In this document: piece by piece, positions 1 to 5,422 of the stretch
Numbering within the stretch: position 1 is the stretch's first letter
How the letters are laid out: each line of letters opens with the position of its first letter
Assembly: GCA_005883905.1 (NCBI GenBank)
Contig: VAYD01000194.1
Span: 1-9,746, forward strand
Source of the DNA: Actinomycetota bacterium
Lineage (GTDB): Bacteria > Actinomycetota > Thermoleophilia > Solirubrobacterales > Solirubrobacteraceae
Length of the DNA: 9,746 nt
Direction: 5' to 3'
Translations under genes and position numbers: made by a program
The notes under the pieces: model-generated
Seen by the model: only the letters and a program-made list of their open reading frames with translations
Databases searched by the model: none
Told to the model about the DNA's origin: nothing

Positions 1-693
1 CCGGAGGCGTTCTGGGCGGCGGTGCTGTTGGCGTATGGAACGCAGTCCGTTCTCACCCGTTACACGTCGATCGCCCTTCACGGACTCGGCAAACCGCCGA
101 AAGTCGCGACGGTCGCTGTGCCCAAGCAGGCGCGCAAACAGCGCGGCGTCGAACCTCATTCCTTGATGCGCTTCGAACGTGACGAAGTCGTGGTCCGTCG
201 CGGGCTGCGCACCACGAGCATCGAGCGGACCCTGCTGGACCTCGCGGCGATCGGCGAGCCCGTAGAGCGGTTCCTCGCCGAGGCGGTCGCGAAGCGGCTG
301 ACGTCGATCGCGAAGCTACGCGTCTACGTGGAGCGCCGCTCAGGCGCCCGCGGCGCTGCCCGCCTTCGTCGCTGCATCGAGGGGAAGCAGATGCGGAGCC
401 TCGCGGAGAAGGAGTTCGCGGCGTGGCTCGAGGCGCGACGTTTGCCAGAGCCGTGCTTCAACGAGCCGTTCGGCACGTACACCCTCGATGTGTTCTGGCC
501 CGAGGCGCGGCTGGTGGTCGAGGTCGACCTCTTCGAGACGCACGGGACGGCCCACCCCTTCGAAACGGATCGCCGCAAGGACGCCTACACGGCCTCGCGC
601 GGTCTCCGAACGATCCGCGCAACGCCGCACCGCTGGCGCAATGACGGCGACGGACTGGAGCGCGACATCCGCCGCGCCCTCGCGCTTAGCTGA
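1..693 (+). CDS. AbiEi-like / DUF559 (Vsr-like nuclease fold) protein, 5' end outside window
   Basis: The frame is open from the first base, so the start lies upstream; a GTG at 22 is in frame but probably internal. About 230 residues are visible. The first half resembles the AbiEi-type antitoxin-associated region common in actinobacteria (a V-L-T/S-R-x-S/T-A-A-L-H-G-L-like start and a T-S-I-E-R-T-L-L-D-L-A segment). The second half looks like a DUF559/Vsr-like PD-(D/E)XK domain: S-x-A-E-K-E-F near residue 136, L-P-E-P-x-x-N, Y-T-L-D-V-F-W-P with Asp163, V-V-E-V-D (174-176), then F-E-T-D-R-R-K-D and a strand ending in I-R-A-T. The acidic residues of the fold are therefore present. Such proteins are annotated as AbiEi-family or DUF559 proteins; their true activity is mostly untested. 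No AbiEii-like toxin partner follows, because the next gene is convergent. By rough count its GC (about 64%) is lower than that of neighbouring genes. The fold is fairly sure, the biological role is not. Confidence 0.8.
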   Translation, partial: PEAFWAAVLLAYGTQSVLTRYTSIALHGLGKPPKVATVAVPKQARKQRGVEPHSLMRFERDEVVVRRGLRTTSIERTLLDLAAIGEPVERFLAEAVAKRLTSIAKLRVYVERRSGARGAARLRRCIEGKQMRSLAEKEFAAWLEARRLPEPCFNEPFGTYTLDVFWPEARLVVEVDLFETHGTAHPFETDRRKDAYTASRGLRTIRATPHRWRNDGDGLERDIRRALALS

Positions 694-724
694 CAGATGT
701 TGCGCCTACCGCAACATCTGTCAG
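690..724. terminator. Perfect 15-bp inverted repeat between convergent genes (probable bidirectional terminator)
   Basis: The arms CTGACAGATGTTGCG (690-704) and CGCAACATCTGTCAG (710-724) are exact reverse complements around a 5-nt loop, CCTAC. The left arm contains the TGA stop (691-693) of the upstream gene, and the right arm ends 10 nt before the stop of the convergent MarR gene. There is no T-tract on either side, so it is not a textbook intrinsic terminator; stem-only terminators are often proposed in actinobacteria. The alternative is a dyad bound by a regulator. Confidence 0.7.
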
Positions 725-734
725 GCGACCTCGG

Positions 735-1178
735 CTACGCCGCCAGCTTGCGGCAGATCTCGGCGAGTGAGCGCTTCTCCTCTTCGTCGAGCACCGCGAA
801 CGCCGAGGCGACCCGCTCGGTGTGCTCCGGGAACAGGCGGTCGACGAGCTCGCGCCCGCGGGCCGTCAGCGTGACGGAGGCCGCGCGGCGGTCGTGCAGC
901 AGGCGGCGGCGGATCACGAGGCCGCGATGCTCCAGCGTCGTGACGACCTCCGTCGCGTTCGCCTTCGAGGTCTGCAGGCGGCGGCGCAGGACGCGCAGCT
1001 CGAGCTCGCCGCCGGCGGTCGTGAGGATCACCAGGACAGAGAACCCGGAGGCGCTCAGGCCCTCGCGCTCCAGGTCGGCCGACAGCCGCCGGCGCACGCT
1101 GGCCTCCGCGCGCAGCAGATGCTCCAGCGCGCGGTGGGCAAGCGGGTCGCCGGGGATCAGCGTCATGGCGCGCCGCAT
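735..1178 (-). CDS. MarR-family transcriptional regulator
   Basis: This is a 147-residue protein with the MarR layout: an N-terminal dimerisation helix (about residues 12-40), a winged helix-turn-helix (about 45-105) and a C-terminal dimerisation helix (about 115-146). The recognition-helix region has S-K-A-N-A-T-E-V-V-T-T-L-E-H-R-G-L-V, and the wing carries the family hallmark D-R-R (96-98) followed by S-V-T-L-T-A-R-G. MarR proteins are cytoplasmic dimers that usually repress a nearby gene and release DNA on binding a small ligand; no ligand can be read here. An ATG at 1166 (giving M-T-L-I-P-G-D) is an equally plausible start, and neither start has a good Shine-Dalgarno. The start lies 37 bp after the stop of MerR-type regulator 1 on the same strand, with no visible promoter, so co-transcription is likely. 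The family is sure, the target unknown. Confidence 0.88.
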   Translation of the reverse strand: MRRAMTLIPGDPLAHRALEHLLRAEASVRRRLSADLEREGLSASGFSVLVILTTAGGELELRVLRRRLQTSKANATEVVTTLEHRGLVIRRRLLHDRRAASVTLTARGRELVDRLFPEHTERVASAFAVLDEEEKRSLAEICRKLAA

Positions 1179-1215
1179 GATGGCGGGCGCGCCGGACGCC
1201 TAGAAGTCCCTGCTC

Positions 1216-2103
1216 TCAGCCGGCTTTTGCGATTCGAAAGGGCGTCACCGGCGCTTCGTCGGTCGACGGCGCGCGGTCCTCGAGGTGATCGATCAAGAGA
1301 TTGCGCGCTGCGATCGGCTTCTCGCCAAGGCGCTCCACGGTGCTCGCGCCGGTCTCCGGCAAAGCACCGCGATAGTCGAAGACCATCACCCGGTCGCCAC
1401 CGACGCGCCGGGCGGCGAACACCAGCCGGCCGAGCATGTCCAGCGACGCGCGCCGGCCGGTCAGCACCACCGCGCGCGGGTCCAGGGCATGCAGCGCTCG
1501 GGACAGGCGATCGGGGTCGAGCTCCGTCGTCAGCGTTAGGGTCCGCAGCCCGCCGCGGCGCAGCACGAGCTCGAGCGCCTGCGCGTGCAGCGAGTCGACG
1601 TCGATCGGACGGCTCGCGTCGAAGATCAGCACGCCGTCGGCGCGTGTCGCCGCCGGCGCGGAGCGCATCGAGGCGGCCAGCCAGCCGGTGGCCCATCGCC
1701 AGCCGAACCCGTACTCGGGCCCGGTGTCGCCGCCGTCGGCGGCCATCGCCTCAAGCCCCGGCAGCAGGACCTCCTCGACGGTGCGCTCGATCGAGCGCAC
1801 GCTGAGGCTCTCCTCGAGGACGCGGTCGGCCTCCTCGTGGTCGAAGCGCCCGAAGGCGGACTTCATCCGCTGCGGCGTCGCCGGCCCCGACCCGCGCTCG
1901 CGCGCGATCGAGATCGCAGACGACACGTTGTGCGTCTCTTCGAAGGCGGTGCGCAGGGCCTCGATCTCGGCAAGATCGAACTGCCTGTGGCCTCCTTGCG
2001 TGCGCCGCGGAGACGGGAATCCGAACCGGCGCTCCCAGGAGCGCAACGTGTTCGGGCTCACTCCGAGCATCGCGGCGGCGGCGTTCGTTCTGATGACCCC
2101 CAT
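1216..2103 (-). CDS. MerR-type regulator 1 with degenerate CarH/LitR-like B12-binding domain
   Basis: With the ATG at 2103 the protein has 295 residues; a TTG two codons upstream (2109) is also in frame but less convincing. Residues 4-45 form a MerR winged helix-turn-helix (A-A-A-M-L-G-V-S-P-N-T-L-R-S-W-E-R-R-F-G, wing G-G-H-R-Q-F). Residues 75-150 look like the helical linker domain of CarH/LitR regulators, and 155-275 resemble the Rossmann-like B12-binding fold (V-L-I-F-D-A-S start, A-L-E-L-V-L-R-R helix, A-V-V-L-T-G-R strand). In cobalamin-binding relatives a lower-ligand His precedes that helix and a W...E-H motif lies in the helical domain. By eye the His position is Ser171, and no E-H is present. 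It probably does not use B12 as a light sensor; the ligand is unknown. It is a paralogue of the gene at 2693-3661. A possible leaderless promoter lies directly upstream. Confidence 0.85.
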   Translation of the reverse strand: MGVIRTNAAAAMLGVSPNTLRSWERRFGFPSPRRTQGGHRQFDLAEIEALRTAFEETHNVSSAISIARERGSGPATPQRMKSAFGRFDHEEADRVLEESLSVRSIERTVEEVLLPGLEAMAADGGDTGPEYGFGWRWATGWLAASMRSAPAATRADGVLIFDASRPIDVDSLHAQALELVLRRGGLRTLTLTTELDPDRLSRALHALDPRAVVLTGRRASLDMLGRLVFAARRVGGDRVMVFDYRGALPETGASTVERLGEKPIAARNLLIDHLEDRAPSTDEAPVTPFRIAKAG

Positions 2104-2110
2104 ACGCAAG

Positions 2111-2140
2111 AGTTAACGGAGTTGGTGAGGTTTGAGGCAA
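2111..2140 (-). promoter_or_regulatory. Possible promoter of MerR-type regulator 1
   Basis: On the minus strand TTGCCT (2140-2135) and TTAACT (2116-2111) are 18 bp apart, and the -10-like box ends 7 nt before the ATG at 2103. That spacing would give a leaderless transcript, in line with better -10 boxes elsewhere in the window. The match to TAnnnT is imperfect (T at the second position), so this is tentative. A 6-bp inverted repeat (GAGTTG 2119-2124, CAACTC 2138-2143) overlaps it and could be an operator. Confidence 0.3.
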
Positions 2141-2143
2141 CTC

Positions 2144-2213
2144 ATGCAGATATCCCTGCAATTTGGGCACGTGCATGCCCTCGCAGGAGAATCGGCGCGT
2201 GACGCGACGAGCC
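2144..2213. other. Rest of the intergenic region between the Zn-ribbon/PAS gene and MerR-type regulator 1
   Basis: This AT-richer stretch has three TGCA boxes at 2145, 2157 and 2172 and a short inverted repeat (GGGCA 2165-2169, TGCCC 2176-2180, 6-nt loop). The repeat could be a weak terminator for the PAS gene, but no T-tract follows on the minus strand. I see no small open frame worth calling. Confidence 0.3.
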
Positions 2214-2696
2214 TTAGTCCCAGCCGTCGGAGAGGATCAGCAGCGCCGCGCGCGGCGGCCCGCAGGCTCCGACCTGCACCCGGAAGCGGATGCCGAACTC
2301 GTCCGGCGGCCGGACGACGGCCACGCGCGGCTCGGCGCTGTCGCTCGCCGCGTTGATGACGAGGTCCATCAGGTTCTCGGCGCTCGCCGCCTCGGCGTTC
2401 GCCGGCACGAGGAACTCCGACAGGTGGCGGTTGACCGCCTCGGTCTCGTCGGCGCCGAGCAGCTCCTCGGCCAGCCGCGAGACCGCACAGACGCAGAGCG
2501 AGCCGTCGACGATCATGAACGGGTCGTCGGGCCCGGGCGCCGCGTCGGCGTTCGCCCTCAGCAGGACGCCGAGGCCGCAGCTCTCGCAGACGCGGCCGTG
2601 GATGTCGGTCTCGGGCTCGGCGCCGCAGTGTCCGCAGAACGTCTTCTGGGGCTGCGGCTGGGCGACCGCCGGGACGAGGCGAAGGTGCGGGCTCAC
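2214..2696 (-). CDS. Zn-ribbon plus PAS-like sensor protein, coupled to MerR-type regulator 2
   Basis: I start this 160-residue protein at the GTG at 2696-2694, which overlaps the TGA stop of the preceding MerR gene as GTGA; the frame stays open much further upstream, but that part is a shadow of the MerR gene. Residues 21-40 are a zinc ribbon: C21-G-H-C24 and C37-E-S-C40. Residues 57-158 look like a PAS fold: D-P-F-M-I-V-D-G, then A-V-S-R-L-A-E-E-L-L-G, an H-L-S-E-F-L turn, and terminal strands R-F-R-V-Q-V-G and A-A-L-L-I-L-S-D. The I-V-D-x-x-x-x-V...N/S-R-x-A-E-x-L-L-G pattern is typical of PAS domains. No output domain is fused, so it may act on a partner, most simply the MerR protein encoded with it. 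It is probably cytoplasmic; no signal peptide or membrane segment is visible. The ligand cannot be inferred. PAS assignment is by pattern only; the zinc ribbon is clear. Confidence 0.78.
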   Translation of the reverse strand: MSPHLRLVPAVAQPQPQKTFCGHCGAEPETDIHGRVCESCGLGVLLRANADAAPGPDDPFMIVDGSLCVCAVSRLAEELLGADETEAVNRHLSEFLVPANAEAASAENLMDLVINAASDSAEPRVAVVRPPDEFGIRFRVQVGACGPPRAALLILSDGWD

Positions 2697-3661
2697 AGAC
2701 CCACCGAGCGACGCCGGAACTCTGGGGCGTCCTCGGCCTCCGTGCCGATCTCGGTGTTGGCGGGCGTGGGCGCTGCGGGCCGCGACTGGCGCGCTTCGAT
2801 CATGCCCATGACCTCGCGGTGCGCGTCGCCGGGGCTGTCGGACAGGACGCGCGCTCCCGTGGTCCGGACGCGGTCGTCGCGGGCGCCGCGGCGGAACAGC
2901 GCGATCGGCAGCGGGCCGGCCGCGGAGCGCACGCCGTAGGCCCACCGGGCGACGTCGTCGTCGGGCACATACGCGCCTGCGATCACGACGGCGTGCGGCG
3001 CGAAGGCGCCGAGCACCTCGGGCAGGCCGGTGATCCCGCGGACGGGAAGTGGCAGGACGCGCGCGCCGGCGCGCGCGCAGAACAGCTCGAGCGCGCGCAC
3101 GTCGAGGCTGTCGGGATCGAGGTCGTCGCGGGTCGCGTCGCCGATCAGGACGCTCGCCGGGCGGGTCGGCGGCGGAGCGAGCCGCTGCGCGCGCTGCAGC
3201 CAGTCGTTGGCCCAGCGGGCGGCGAAGGCCCACGGCGCGGAGTCGTAGCCGTGACGGACGCCGAGTTCGCGGAGCGAGGGGAGGAGCACCTCCTGGACGG
3301 AGCGCTCGACCGAGCGCAGCGCCAGCGCGGCCTCCATGGCGCCGTCGGCGCGCTCGAGCTCGAAGGAGTGCAGCGCGCCGACCAGGACGTTGGTGTCGGC
3401 GCTCAGCGCCTCGCGCGCGCGGGACACGGCTGAGGAGATCGAGAGGCCCTCCTGGAGGGCGTCGCGCAGCGCCGCAACCTCGCCGTGGGTATAGAGACGA
3501 TGCTTGCCCGGGGACCGCTGCGGCTGCGGATATCCGAAGCGACGTTCCCAGGCGCGCAGCGTGTTCGGGCTGACATTCAGCAGCGCGGCCGCCTCGGAAG
3601 TCTTCAACGTGCGCACGTCAGAATGTAGCGTCGGCGGAACCTGCATGTCTCCTGCAGGCAT
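2693..3661 (-). CDS. MerR-type regulator 2 with degenerate CarH/LitR-like B12-binding domain
   Basis: The protein has 322 residues from the ATG at 3661. Other starts are the ATG at 3646 (AGGAG only 2 nt upstream) and a GTG at 3616, which would begin right at the usual MerR N-terminus (V-R-T-L-K-T-S-E-A-A-A). Residues 17-60 are the MerR helix-turn-helix (L-L-N-V-S-P-N-T-L-R-A-W-E-R-R-F-G, wing G-K-H-R-L-Y). About 90-165 is a helical linker and 168-290 a B12-binding-like fold. As in its paralogue at 1216-2103, the expected cobalamin His appears replaced (Ser185 by eye, in D-P-D-S-L-D-V-R-A-L-E-L), and the helical domain lacks the W...E-H motif. The last 35 residues are a charged, Pro-rich tail absent from the paralogue. 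The stop overlaps the PAS gene by 4 bp, implying translational coupling. It is divergent from the HD-GYP gene, across inverted repeats that are good candidates for its own operator. Confidence 0.86.
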   Translation of the reverse strand: MPAGDMQVPPTLHSDVRTLKTSEAAALLNVSPNTLRAWERRFGYPQPQRSPGKHRLYTHGEVAALRDALQEGLSISSAVSRAREALSADTNVLVGALHSFELERADGAMEAALALRSVERSVQEVLLPSLRELGVRHGYDSAPWAFAARWANDWLQRAQRLAPPPTRPASVLIGDATRDDLDPDSLDVRALELFCARAGARVLPLPVRGITGLPEVLGAFAPHAVVIAGAYVPDDDVARWAYGVRSAAGPLPIALFRRGARDDRVRTTGARVLSDSPGDAHREVMGMIEARQSRPAAPTPANTEIGTEAEDAPEFRRRSVGL

Positions 3662-3671
3662 GCGCAGCTAT

Positions 3672-3701
3672 TGCACAAGTTCTTGCAAGAAAACTTGTGC
3701 A
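3672..3701. promoter_or_regulatory. Nested inverted repeat, candidate MerR operator
   Basis: The 10-bp arms TGCACAAGTT (3672-3681) and AACTTGTGCA (3692-3701) are exact reverse complements. The middle holds a second perfect palindrome, TTCTTGCAAGAA (3680-3691), centred one base away from the outer one. It lies 11-40 bp upstream of the ATG at 3661 and so should overlap the promoter of MerR-type regulator 2. A TGCAAT (minus strand, 8 nt before that ATG) could be its -10 box. No T-tract follows and it precedes a gene, so an operator is more likely than a terminator. Confidence 0.55.
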
Positions 3702-3732
3702 CGAACCTTCAGGCGTGAGTACCATTCCAGCC

Positions 3733-3749
3733 GAACTTGCTCGAAGTTC
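3733..3749. promoter_or_regulatory. Second inverted repeat in the divergent promoter region
   Basis: GAACTT (3733-3738) and AAGTTC (3744-3749) are reverse complements around GCTCG. The half-site AACTTG at 3735 matches the AACTTG at 3692 and its inverse at 3676-3681, which suggests one protein binds both repeats. The centres are about 55 bp apart, close to five helical turns. The rest of 3662-3833 shows no convincing small gene. Confidence 0.4.
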
Positions 3750-3819
3750 AAGATCTCTAGGAGTCTTTGTGTACATCCACGGTCGTTAGCAGCGGTTTTC
3801 TTCCAGGGGAGACGCCCGG

Positions 3820-3825
3820 TACCGT
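3820..3825 (+). promoter_or_regulatory. -10 box of the HD-GYP gene (leaderless)
   Basis: TACCGT matches TAnnnT and ends 8 nt before the GTG start at 3834, so transcription should begin at or next to the start codon. No good -35 box is seen. The only Shine-Dalgarno-like stretch (GGGGAG, 3806-3811) is 22 nt from the GTG, too far to serve it. Confidence 0.5.
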
Positions 3826-3833
3826 CTCTCGCT

Positions 3834-5162
3834 GTGAAGAGCCGTGGACGCGCTGCGCCGGCTCACGCCATCGCACTCCTACCGCTGCTGGTCGGGGCCG
3901 TCATTTGCGTGCTCTCCGCCACTCACGGCGTCGCAGAGCCCCTCTTCTACGTTCTCCTGATTGCCGCGGTCCTCGCGCGGCTGCTGACGACCGAGCTCGA
4001 GGAGAACCTCGGGGTCTCCGCGTCGTTCCTCTGCGGGATGCTGGCCGTCGGGTTCCTCGACCCGCTGTCGGCGTTCCTCATCCCGGTCGTCGCCGTGGGC
4101 GTCGGCTGGCTCGTCGAGCGCTACCGCTGGCAGGCGCTGATCATCAACTGGGCCGGATCGGCGACGCCGACCGCGCTGGCCGCGGTCGCGTTCGAAGCGC
4201 TGGCGCTGGACCAGGACGGAGCGCTGTTCCCGATCGTCCTCGGCCTGTTCGGCGCCGGCGTGCTCATCGTCAACGGCCTGATCGTCGCGCCCCTGATGGC
4301 GGTGCTCGACGGCCGGCCCGTGCGCGCGACGATCGGCGTGCCGCGCGACTTCTACCCGGCGCTCGGCATCAACATCGTGATGACCGCGGCGCTGGCGGCG
4401 CTGTACGCGCAGACCGGCATCGCGACGATCGCGTTCGTCATGGCGGTGATCCTCGCGTTCGCCTACATGATGCGGCTGGTCGTGGTCGCCCGCGACCGCA
4501 CCCGCCAGTACGCGAACCTGTCCTGGGGCGTGCTCAGCTCGCTGATCCGCACGCTGGACGAGCGCGACAAGCGCGCGGCGCGCCACTGCGCGGCGGTGGC
4601 GAAGTTCTCGCGCGACATCGCCGCCCACGTGGGGATGGGCCGGCGCGACCAGGAGCTCGCGCACACCGCCGGGCTGCTGCACGACATCGGCCGGTTCGCC
4701 CTGTCGGACCGCGTGATGGAGCGCGAGGGCCGGCTGAGCGAGGAGGACTGGGCGGCGATCCGCCGGCACCCGGCGATCGGCGCGGACCTGCTCAAGGACG
4801 TCGGCGTCTACGGGCCCGTCGCCGACATCGTGCTCTGCCATCACGAGCGGATCGACGGCCGCGGCTATCCGCGCGGGCTCACAGGCGACGAGATCCCGGA
4901 AATCGCGCGGATCGTCGCGGTGGCCGAGGTCTACGACACGCTGACGGCGCCCGACACCTACCGCACGCAGATGAACTCGTTCGAGGCGCTGACCGAGCTG
5001 CGCCGCGTCGCCGGGCGCCAGCTCGACGCCCGCTTCGTCGAGGCGCTCGCCGAGCTGCTCGCCGGCCAAGGCACGGCCTACCGCCACGCCGACGACGCCG
5101 ATTACGACGCCGAGCTGGACATCGAGCGGCGGATGAACGAGGCCGCCGCGCCGACGAGCTGA
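3834..5162 (+). CDS. Membrane-anchored HD-GYP domain phosphodiesterase
   Basis: I start this 442-residue protein at GTG 3834, just before the first membrane segment and just after a -10 box; the frame is open far upstream but that part is basic, Cys/Ser-rich and unlike a protein. Hydrophobic segments at about 11-29, 35-51, 64-96, 100-123, 131-158, 176-192 and 196-217 suggest 6-8 membrane spans, followed by a cytoplasmic HD-GYP domain (about 225-410). Visible motifs are His251, H283-D284-I-G-R, R-H312-P-A-I-G, and H336-H337-E-R-I-D-G-R-G-Y-P (GYP at 344-346). HD-GYP enzymes hydrolyse c-di-GMP or related cyclic dinucleotides through a metal centre. Two departures are seen: HDIGK has Arg287, and the usual A-D-x-x-D-A-L-T is A-E365-V-Y-D-T-L-T, with Glu at a likely metal-ligand position. 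It is divergent from MerR-type regulator 2 and ends 13 bp from the convergent BldC-like gene. Fold certain, substrate unproven. Confidence 0.9.
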   Translation: MKSRGRAAPAHAIALLPLLVGAVICVLSATHGVAEPLFYVLLIAAVLARLLTTELEENLGVSASFLCGMLAVGFLDPLSAFLIPVVAVGVGWLVERYRWQALIINWAGSATPTALAAVAFEALALDQDGALFPIVLGLFGAGVLIVNGLIVAPLMAVLDGRPVRATIGVPRDFYPALGINIVMTAALAALYAQTGIATIAFVMAVILAFAYMMRLVVVARDRTRQYANLSWGVLSSLIRTLDERDKRAARHCAAVAKFSRDIAAHVGMGRRDQELAHTAGLLHDIGRFALSDRVMEREGRLSEEDWAAIRRHPAIGADLLKDVGVYGPVADIVLCHHERIDGRGYPRGLTGDEIPEIARIVAVAEVYDTLTAPDTYRTQMNSFEALTELRRVAGRQLDARFVEALAELLAGQGTAYRHADDADYDAELDIERRMNEAAAPTS

Positions 5163-5175
5163 AGGGGGACGCCGG

Positions 5176-5400
5176 CTAGAACCGCTCGGGCTGCTGCTCG
5201 AGCGACTCGAGGAACGCGTCGAGCTGCTCGACCGAGAAGCGGCGCTGGCCACCGGGCGTGCGGTAGCCGCGCAGGTGGCCCATGTCGGACCAGCGGCGGA
5301 TGGTGCTGAGCGAGACGCCCAGGTGCCGGGCCGCCTCGGAAGTGGAGAGGCCAAGGCGCCGTCCGGGAGCCTCGGAGCCGTGGCGGGTACGCGGTGTCAT
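5176..5400 (-). CDS. BldC-like MerR-superfamily small DNA-binding protein
   Basis: This 74-residue protein consists almost wholly of one winged helix-turn-helix: residues 18-40 (L-S-T-S-E-A-A-R-H-L-G-V-S-L-S-T-I-R-R-W-S-D-M-G as separate helices) and the wing T-P-G-G-Q-R-R-F (48-55), then a short helix. There is no effector domain. Length and layout match BldC of actinobacteria and the excisionase-type HTH family; BldC binds head-to-tail on direct repeats as a developmental regulator. A minus-strand AAGGA lies 4 nt before the ATG. It starts 22 bp after the MATE stop on the same strand, so it is probably expressed with the transporter. It may control that operon, or be a global factor; an excisionase role is unlikely because no integrase or att site is seen. 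The HTH is certain, orthology to bldC is not. Confidence 0.83.
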   Translation of the reverse strand: MTPRTRHGSEAPGRRLGLSTSEAARHLGVSLSTIRRWSDMGHLRGYRTPGGQRRFSVEQLDAFLESLEQQPERF

Positions 5401-5404
5401 AGGT

Positions 5405-5409
5405 TCCTT
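5405..5409 (-). promoter_or_regulatory. Ribosome binding site of the BldC-like gene
   Basis: AAGGA on the minus strand, 4 nt before the ATG at 5400, supports that start. It is one of very few recognisable Shine-Dalgarno sequences in the window, in keeping with this gene being internal to a transcript while the first genes of transcripts look leaderless. Confidence 0.5.
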
Positions 5410-5422
5410 GACGGCTGTTTGG

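Noticed and set aside
22..693. A complete AbiEi-AbiEii toxin-antitoxin operon
   Set aside because: The gene downstream is a convergent MarR regulator; no nucleotidyltransferase-type toxin is visible, and the 5' side is outside the window.
822..1805. A 327-residue plus-strand open frame over MarR and MerR 1
   Set aside because: Low-complexity Arg/Ala sequence antisense to two genes with recognisable HTH domains.
2697..3233. Upstream extension of the Zn-ribbon/PAS frame to 339 residues
   Set aside because: The added part is an Arg/Ala-rich out-of-frame reading of MerR-type regulator 2; the GTG at 2696 overlapping the MerR stop is a better start.
3504..3833. Upstream extension of the HD-GYP frame by 110 residues
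   Set aside because: It crosses the antisense strand of the MerR gene and the promoter region, and its Cys/Ser/Arg-rich sequence is unlike a protein N-terminus.
3879..5354. A 491-residue minus-strand open frame over the HD-GYP gene
   Set aside because: It is antisense to a gene with clear domains, and its composition (Arg, Val, Asp, His, Gln repeats) is that of a GC-driven shadow frame.
5176..5400. Excisionase of a mobile element
   Set aside because: The HTH type fits, but there is no integrase, att-like repeat or phage gene nearby, and the gene sits in a probable operon with a MATE transporter.
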